This document shows, piece by piece, positions 58,934 through 64,000 of a stretch of DNA of 64,000 nucleotides. Positions within the stretch are counted from its first letter, which is position 1. Each line of letters opens with the position of its first letter. Source of the stretch: Oscillospiraceae bacterium. Its GTDB lineage: Bacteria > Bacillota > Clostridia > Oscillospirales > Ruminococcaceae. The stretch covers positions 25,403 through 89,402 of the forward strand of contig JAAYCI010000085.1 in NCBI GenBank assembly GCA_012729855.1, in the 5' to 3' direction. Both the position numbers and the translations under genes were made by a program. The notes under the pieces are model-generated. The model made no database searches. It had not been told where the DNA came from and saw only the letters and a list, made by a program, of their open reading frames with translations.

Positions 58934-59081
58934 CCACATAAAAAAGTGCCACTCAAGGTGCGGCTTGGGTTGCTTGGCGGCCCGTCACAACGGGGTAACA
59001 CCCATATTTCGGGAAAAGATAACAGAAAATTCACAATTATAGGGTAACATAACCCTGTCTATGCCCCAAAAGCCGGCAGAG

Positions 59082-59110
59082 TTGAAATAATGCGGCGTTG
59101 GCGGTATAAT
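59082..59110 (+). promoter_or_regulatory. Promoter of the tandem M23 genes
   Basis: TTGAAA (59082-59087), 17-nt spacer, perfect TATAAT (59105-59110). This rules out the ATG at 59090 as start and gives a leader of about 120 nt. Confidence 0.8.
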
Positions 59111-59239
59111 AATCAGGTCTATGGCCTGCCGGCGGCACAGCACAAAACCGGTGGGCGGTGGAGTGTGCCCTCGCAAGGGGAGGCGCACCCTTACAAGGGC
59201 GGGCTGCGGCCTGCCATGGAAGGCGAAGGGAGTGACCGG

Positions 59240-61222
59240 GTGCCGTTCAACGCAAAGCACCAGCCGCCGCAGGGCGGGAAAAAGACGACATCGGGCGGCA
59301 GGGTGATGCACCGCCGCGCGGCCGGGCCCGCCGATAGCGCCGAGCGCCCCGTTGATACCATAGAGAAGCAAGTGCCTGCCGCCAAAACGGCCCCGGCCGG
59401 CAGCCAGGCGCGCCAAACCAGGCCACTGCCGCCGGCCACACCGGGCGGCGGGGTGGCTGTGCGCCGCCCGCCCAGGCCGTCGGGCCTTTCCCGGCTGGCG
59501 GCGGGCCTGGGGCAGCTGCTGTACACACTGGGCTTTTCCGGCGAGTATGTTATACGCCGGATATGCCGGGTGATCAAGGAAGCCGGCATTTTGATTGGCC
59601 AGCTGCTGGGCTTTTTGCTTGTGCAGCTTGCCCGGGGCATTGTGGCGGTGGTGCGTGGGTTTGGCCGCTGGCTGATAGCGCCTTTTACGCGCTTCAACCG
59701 CCGCATGCGCCAGCTGCGCCGTCTGCGCGAGCGGGAGCACCGCCGCGCCAAAGCCGCGGGCCAAACACCTGCCGGCAACGCCTACGCCGGCGCCGGGGCC
59801 AGGCACGCGCTGGCGCTGCTGGGGCATATCGCCGTGTATGTGCTGCCCCTGGCGGCCTTTGTGGCGCTGGGCATCACCATTTACACCGTGATGAACATGC
59901 AGTACGCGCTGGCCGTGGAGGTGAACGGCCAGGTGCTGGGCCACGTGGCCGACAAAAGCGTGGTGGAAAACGCCAAAAGCCTTTTGCGCGGGCGCATCCG
60001 CCTGGCAGCCGACCAGGAGCTGAGCGACTGGCAGTTCAACCCCGACTATTCCATTGGCCGGGCGCTGCAGTTTACCACGGCGCAGCAGCTGGTAAACGAG
60101 ATTTTGCTGAATTCCACCGAGGCCGACCTCAACCTGGTGCAGGCCACCGGGCTGTACATAGACGGCGAGCTATACGCCGTTACCACCGAGGGCGAGCAGC
60201 TGGCCGCCTACCTGCAAAACAAGCTGAACAGCGCCAATGCGCTTGCTCAAACAGACGCCGAAGTGAGTTTTGTAAAAGACGTGGTGTGCCAGCCGGGCGA
60301 CGAGGACGTGTTCCTGGGCTCTACCGTGGTACCGTACGACACCCTGCTGCAGCGGCTGGAGGCTGTGGCCGACCCGGAGGAAACCTACCGCGCCAATGGT
60401 GAAGAGAGCCTGAGCACCATCGCCTATAACCACGCGCTTACGTTGGAAACGCTGCAAAACCGCAACCCCGATTATGCCGAGATGCCCGATGACTTTGTGC
60501 CCGAGGCCGGCACGGTATTCCTGATAGAGCGGGAGGAGCCCTTTTTGCAGGTGCAAACCAGCATACGGGTGCGCAGCACCGAGACGATTCCCTACAAAAC
60601 GGTGGAGCAGGAGACCGACAAGCGCCAGAAGGGCCGCCGCCAAACGGTGCAGAAAGGCGCCGACGGCCTGCAGGAGGTATGGGACGACCTGTACTATGTG
60701 GACGGCGAGCTGGAGCGCAGCGTGCGGGTGGACAGCATGACCCTGGTGCTGACCCCGGCCACCCCCGAGATTATAGAGGTGGGCACCTACGACTTTGCCA
60801 CCGCCAATATTACGGGCGACTACAACGAGGTATACATGTTCCCGGCGCCCACGTCCACTTGGTCTTACCGGGGCTTTGGCAGCCACCGCGGGCTGGACCT
60901 GAACGGCCCGATAGGCATCCCCATCGTGGCGTCCAACGCCGGTGTGGTCATCTATGCGGGCGACCATTACAGCTGGGGCCTGAATATCGTTATTGAACAC
61001 CCGGACGGCATCAAAACCCGCTACGCCCATTGCTCGGCCATGTATGTGAACGTGGGCGACGTGGTGAAGCAGGGCGACGTGATTGCCGCCATGGGCAGCA
61101 CCGGCAACTCCAGCGGTTCCCACCTGCACTTTGAGGTGCTGGTGAACGATGTGCCGGTGGACCCGATGAATTACGTTACGCTTCCGGAGGGCCACGATGC
61201 CAGCAGATGGTACCGCGGCTGA
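59240..61222 (+). CDS. Membrane-anchored LysM-G5-M23 peptidoglycan hydrolase, copy 1
   Basis: A 660-aa protein. The cytoplasmic N-terminal ~185 residues are Pro/Lys/Arg-rich with an amphipathic stretch (LGQLLYTLGFSGEYVIRRICR); a membrane helix lies near residues 195-220 (LALLGHIAVYVLPLAAFVALGITIYTV). Outside follow a beta/alpha domain (VEVNGQVLGHVADKSVVENAKSLLRGRIRL), a LysM-like repeat (ESLSTIAYNHALTLETLQNRNP), a G5 domain (PYKTVEQETDKRQKG...) and an M23 metallopeptidase with HRGLDL and SHLHFEV zinc motifs. It likely cleaves wall crosslinks. GTG 59240 has AAGGGAG upstream and lies past the promoter; ATG 59216 is the main alternative. Confidence 0.88.
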   Translation: MPFNAKHQPPQGGKKTTSGGRVMHRRAAGPADSAERPVDTIEKQVPAAKTAPAGSQARQTRPLPPATPGGGVAVRRPPRPSGLSRLAAGLGQLLYTLGFSGEYVIRRICRVIKEAGILIGQLLGFLLVQLARGIVAVVRGFGRWLIAPFTRFNRRMRQLRRLREREHRRAKAAGQTPAGNAYAGAGARHALALLGHIAVYVLPLAAFVALGITIYTVMNMQYALAVEVNGQVLGHVADKSVVENAKSLLRGRIRLAADQELSDWQFNPDYSIGRALQFTTAQQLVNEILLNSTEADLNLVQATGLYIDGELYAVTTEGEQLAAYLQNKLNSANALAQTDAEVSFVKDVVCQPGDEDVFLGSTVVPYDTLLQRLEAVADPEETYRANGEESLSTIAYNHALTLETLQNRNPDYAEMPDDFVPEAGTVFLIEREEPFLQVQTSIRVRSTETIPYKTVEQETDKRQKGRRQTVQKGADGLQEVWDDLYYVDGELERSVRVDSMTLVLTPATPEIIEVGTYDFATANITGDYNEVYMFPAPTSTWSYRGFGSHRGLDLNGPIGIPIVASNAGVVIYAGDHYSWGLNIVIEHPDGIKTRYAHCSAMYVNVGDVVKQGDVIAAMGSTGNSSGSHLHFEVLVNDVPVDPMNYVTLPEGHDASRWYRG

Positions 61223-61290
61223 GGCCGGGCGAAACCAGAACAATATGCGCCTGCCGGGCAATGGCGGGCCGATGAAAGGGGGCCGTTTGG

Positions 61291-63726
61291 TTGCCGCCAA
61301 AACAGAATAAGCCCGCCCCCTCGGCCACCGGCCCGACAGACGCGGCCGCCGGGACGTCGGCGCCCAAAACCACCTACCACCGGCAGCCCGCGGCGAATGC
61401 CAAACCGCCCGCCCGCCGCCCCGGTGCAAAAAAGCCGGCCGAGGGCGAGAGCGCAGCGCCCCAAACGGCGGGGGCAGGCGTGCCCAAAGCCGAAGCGGCT
61501 GAAAAACCATCTGCCGGGCGCACCGGCAAAAAAGCGGAGAAGCGTGGCATTAAAAAGCCCGAAGCAAAGGCCAAACCTGTTAAAAAGGCAGCCGCGCCAA
61601 AGCCGGCGGAAGAGGCGGCTGCGGCTGTGGAAATATTGCCGGCTGCCGCTGCGGCCGATATCCGGCGCACCGGCACCCTTTACGCTGCCGAGGTACGTGC
61701 CGCCGCCGCCCGCCGCCAGGCCGAGCAGGAGCATCTGCAGGACCAGCATGCCGCCGGGATGGTGGGCATATCCCACGCAGGCAGGGAAACGGTCGAGGCC
61801 GCCATCGAGCCGGAAGCCGACCTTCCTTCAGAGCCTGAGGCCGGCACAGAAGCCGCAGCTGAGCCACAAACCAAAGCCGGGCGGGAAGCCATAGGCGCCC
61901 CCCGGGACACCGGAAAACCAAAAGCAACCGAAGCAGGGCAGCCGGCGGAAGAACCTGCCTTTGGCAGCGCAGCTGTGCCCGCACGGCTGGGGGTGCCCCA
62001 CAGCGGCAACCGGTTTATTCGGGCAATGGGCAACCTGCTGTACACGCTGGGTTTCTCCGCCGAGTACTGGGCGGTGCGCATCTGGCGTGTGGTGCGGGAA
62101 GCGGCCATTGTGCTGGGGCAGTTTTTGGGCTGGGTATTCAGCCGTATCGGCATGGGGCTGTTGGCCGGGGTGCGTACCATCGGGCGGGAGATAGCCGCCC
62201 CCTTTGTGCGTTTCAACCGGCGCATGCAGCAGCTGCGCCGCCTGCGGGTGCGCCAGGCCGCCCGCGAGGAAGCCGGCCGGCCGGCGCCCGCCGCCACAGC
62301 CTCTTTCGCGCGGGTGCAGCTGAAACATTCCATGAGCTTGTTTATGCATATCATCACCATATTGCTGCCCGTTATCGCGGCGGCCACGCTGGCCATTACC
62401 ATTTTTAATGTGGTGGACACCCAGTACGCGCTGGCGGTGGAGATAAACGGGGTGGTGGTGGGCCATGTGACCGACAAAAGCGTGGTGGAAAACGCCAAGG
62501 CCCTTTTGCGCGACCGCATTCGCCTGGCGCCCAACCAGGAGCTTTCCGACTGGCAGCTGAGCCCCGACTATACCCTGGCCAAGGCCGGGCGCTTCACCAC
62601 GGCCCAACAGCTGGTAAACGAGATCCTGCTGCACTCCACCGACGACCCCACCGACCTGTTGCACGCCACCGGGCTTTATATAGACGGAGAACTGTATGCC
62701 GTGACCGACCGTGGCGAGGAGCTGCGCCAGTACCTGGACAGCATGTTGGACGCCTACAGCGACACCACCCAACCTGAAGCCGAGGTGGGGTTTGTGAAAA
62801 CAGTGGAATGTGAGCCCAACACCGAGGACCTGTTTTTTGCCTCGGCTGTGCAGGACTATGACACGTTGGTGGAAAGCCTGACGAAAACGGCTTCCAATGA
62901 GCTGACCTACACCACCAGCGGCAACGCCACCCTCTCGGAAATTGCCCGCAACAACAACCTGACGCTGGATATGCTGCTGGCCCGCAACCCGCAGTATGCC
63001 GAGGAGGCCGACGACTTCAAGCCCGAGGCGGGCGAAAGCCTGCTGATACGGCGGGAGCAGCCCTTTTTGCAGGTGCAAACCAGCTACCGCCGCATGAGCA
63101 CCGAGGTGATTCCCTACGCCACAGAAGAGGTGGAGACCCACGAGCGCAACAAGGGCGTGGTGGTAACGGTGCAGGCGGGCGAAGACGGCGAACAGCAGGT
63201 GTGGGACGATTACATCTATGTGGACGGCGAGCTAGACCGCCGGGTGCGGGTGGATGAACTGACCGTGGTGCTGCAGGAGCCGGTGGTGGAGAAGATAGAG
63301 ATTGGCACCAAGGTGATGAGCATCGACCTGGGCGACCTTGAACTGCCCGAGGGCGGTTATGGCGGCAGCTACATGTTCCCGGTGCCGGGCTACAGCTATA
63401 TCAGCCGCGGCATGTCGTCCGGCCACCGCGGGCTGGATATCATCGCCTCAGAGGGCACGCCCATCTACGCGGCCGAGGGCGGCACGGTGAGCACCGCCGG
63501 CTGGCACTACAGCTGGGGCAACTATATTGTTATCCAGCACCCGAACGGCGTGGCCACACTGTACGCCCATTGCTCGGCACTGTATGTAAGCGCGGGCCAG
63601 CAGGTGGGCCAGGGCACGCCCATAGGCGCGGTGGGCAACACCGGCAACAGCTACGGCGCCCACCTGCACCTGGAGGTAACCGTGGGCGGCAGCCTGGTGG
63701 ATCCCTACGGATATGTGGGCGGGTAA
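61291..63726 (+). CDS. Membrane-anchored LysM-G5-M23 peptidoglycan hydrolase, copy 2
   Basis: A tandem paralogue of the preceding gene, 811 aa. The outer part (helix near residue 360, beta/alpha domain, LysM, G5, M23 with HRGLDI and AHLHLEV) aligns throughout with copy 1, including NLLYTLGFSAEYW and RRMQQLRRLRVR near the membrane. The cytoplasmic start is ~150 residues longer, a low-complexity Ala/Lys/Pro/Glu region (KPVKKAAAPKPAEEAAAAVE). TTG 61291 follows AAAGGGGG by 8 nt. 68 nt separate the genes, so one transcript is likely. Confidence 0.88.
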   Translation: MPPKQNKPAPSATGPTDAAAGTSAPKTTYHRQPAANAKPPARRPGAKKPAEGESAAPQTAGAGVPKAEAAEKPSAGRTGKKAEKRGIKKPEAKAKPVKKAAAPKPAEEAAAAVEILPAAAAADIRRTGTLYAAEVRAAAARRQAEQEHLQDQHAAGMVGISHAGRETVEAAIEPEADLPSEPEAGTEAAAEPQTKAGREAIGAPRDTGKPKATEAGQPAEEPAFGSAAVPARLGVPHSGNRFIRAMGNLLYTLGFSAEYWAVRIWRVVREAAIVLGQFLGWVFSRIGMGLLAGVRTIGREIAAPFVRFNRRMQQLRRLRVRQAAREEAGRPAPAATASFARVQLKHSMSLFMHIITILLPVIAAATLAITIFNVVDTQYALAVEINGVVVGHVTDKSVVENAKALLRDRIRLAPNQELSDWQLSPDYTLAKAGRFTTAQQLVNEILLHSTDDPTDLLHATGLYIDGELYAVTDRGEELRQYLDSMLDAYSDTTQPEAEVGFVKTVECEPNTEDLFFASAVQDYDTLVESLTKTASNELTYTTSGNATLSEIARNNNLTLDMLLARNPQYAEEADDFKPEAGESLLIRREQPFLQVQTSYRRMSTEVIPYATEEVETHERNKGVVVTVQAGEDGEQQVWDDYIYVDGELDRRVRVDELTVVLQEPVVEKIEIGTKVMSIDLGDLELPEGGYGGSYMFPVPGYSYISRGMSSGHRGLDIIASEGTPIYAAEGGTVSTAGWHYSWGNYIVIQHPNGVATLYAHCSALYVSAGQQVGQGTPIGAVGNTGNSYGAHLHLEVTVGGSLVDPYGYVGG

Positions 63727-63832
63727 ACCACTGAAATCACCATTTTATAGGGGAAAGCAGGAGGTTGACCCGGCCGGCAGTGAACATATTTTAAACGTAA
63801 TCATATTGAGACTTTTATTTGCATACGTAAGG

Positions 63833-64000
63833 TGGTATAATAACCCCAGCCCGGCACGGCGTTAAGCCGTGCCGCCGCGCGTTGCGCGGCATTGGATGCT
63901 GTCGCATCCGGCTGGGAACATTGTTCCATAGAGGCGCTTCGCGCTGTGGCTTCGCCACTGTTTTCGCCTGTGGCGAAAACGCTATGGTATAATAACCCCA
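63833..64000 (+). repeat. Hairpin array bounded by a 16-bp direct repeat (continues past the window)
   Basis: TGGTATAATAACCCCA occurs at 63833-63848 and again at 63985-64000. Between them is a chain of short stems: GGCACGGC/GCCGTGCC, GCCGCGCG/GCGCGGC, GGATGC/GCATCC, GGAACA/TGTTCC, GTGGC/GCCAC and TTTTCGCC/GGCGAAAA. Each direct repeat carries an extended -10-like TGGTATAAT. Confidence 0.75.

Noticed and set aside
63833..64000. CRISPR array
   Set aside because: Direct repeats are few and the intervening DNA is a chain of palindromes rather than unique spacers; no cas genes nearby.

Overview
The window looks like a chromosome segment of a high-GC, motile, low-branching Clostridia member, most likely Oscillospirales (Ruminococcaceae/Oscillospiraceae-like). 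The basis is gene content: RemA, YicC, PrkC with PASTA domains, PrpC, YugP, a YtfJ/GerW-type sporulation protein and a Clostridium-type flagellin. Strong AGGAGG ribosome sites and frequent TTG/GTG starts fit the same assignment. The species cannot be named from sequence alone.

Layout. 1-3.9 kb (minus): cell-surface sugar genes (GT39-like membrane glycosyltransferase, UDP-glucose dehydrogenase, GT2 fragment). 3.9-9.1 kb (minus): carA and carB, where carB is fused in frame to a diaminopimelate-epimerase domain that lacks one catalytic cysteine. 9.3-10.3 kb (plus): an RsgI-like membrane protein with an Asp/Trp/Ser tail. 10.4-16.4 kb (minus): a GNAT gene and argCJBDF. Likely ARG boxes lie before argC, argJ and carA, so carAB and argCJBDF probably form one arginine regulon running from glutamate to citrulline. 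16.5-23.3 kb: small regulators (Arc-like RHH, Xre, a 51-aa ORF with a palindromic operator), a CGGC protein, a nitronate monooxygenase-like enzyme, a methyltransferase, an XdhC protein and an HD-GYP-like protein.

23.3-30.9 kb: tRNA-Trp, an SDR, tRNA-Asp and tRNA-Thr with two degenerate tRNA-Thr copies. Next to them is a decayed Tn916/Tn1549-type conjugative element (integrase, excisionase, sigma-like factor, broken transfer gene). A solitary flagellin gene with its own sigma-D promoter and terminator follows, bracketed by two ~95% identical inverted copies of a ~150-190 bp palindrome-rich repeat. A third, diverged copy lies at 50 kb.

31-37 kb (minus): a three-gene carboxyltransferase/biotin carrier/OadA set resembling transcarboxylase 12S/1.3S/5S, interrupted by a ~164-bp MITE-like element, then two tandem AroE-like paralogues. 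37.6-41.8 kb (minus): M50 peptidase, scpA, scpB, DUF2953, ytfJ, rluB, a common clostridial chromosome-segregation/sporulation cluster. 42.7-58.9 kb (plus): a housekeeping run (yicC, remA, gmk, priA, def, fmt, yugP, rsmB, rlmN, prpC, prkC, rsgA, thiN, an RluD-like synthase) for DNA restart, translation start, ribosome maturation and cell-wall Ser/Thr signalling. 59-63.7 kb: two tandem membrane-anchored LysM-G5-M23 cell-wall hydrolases. The window ends in a dense array of short hairpins.

The most unusual items are the CarB-DapF fusion with its missing cysteine, the repeat-bracketed flagellin cassette, the T-arm-replaced tRNA-Thr copy, and the carboxyltransferase subunit that lacks the family's oxyanion motifs.
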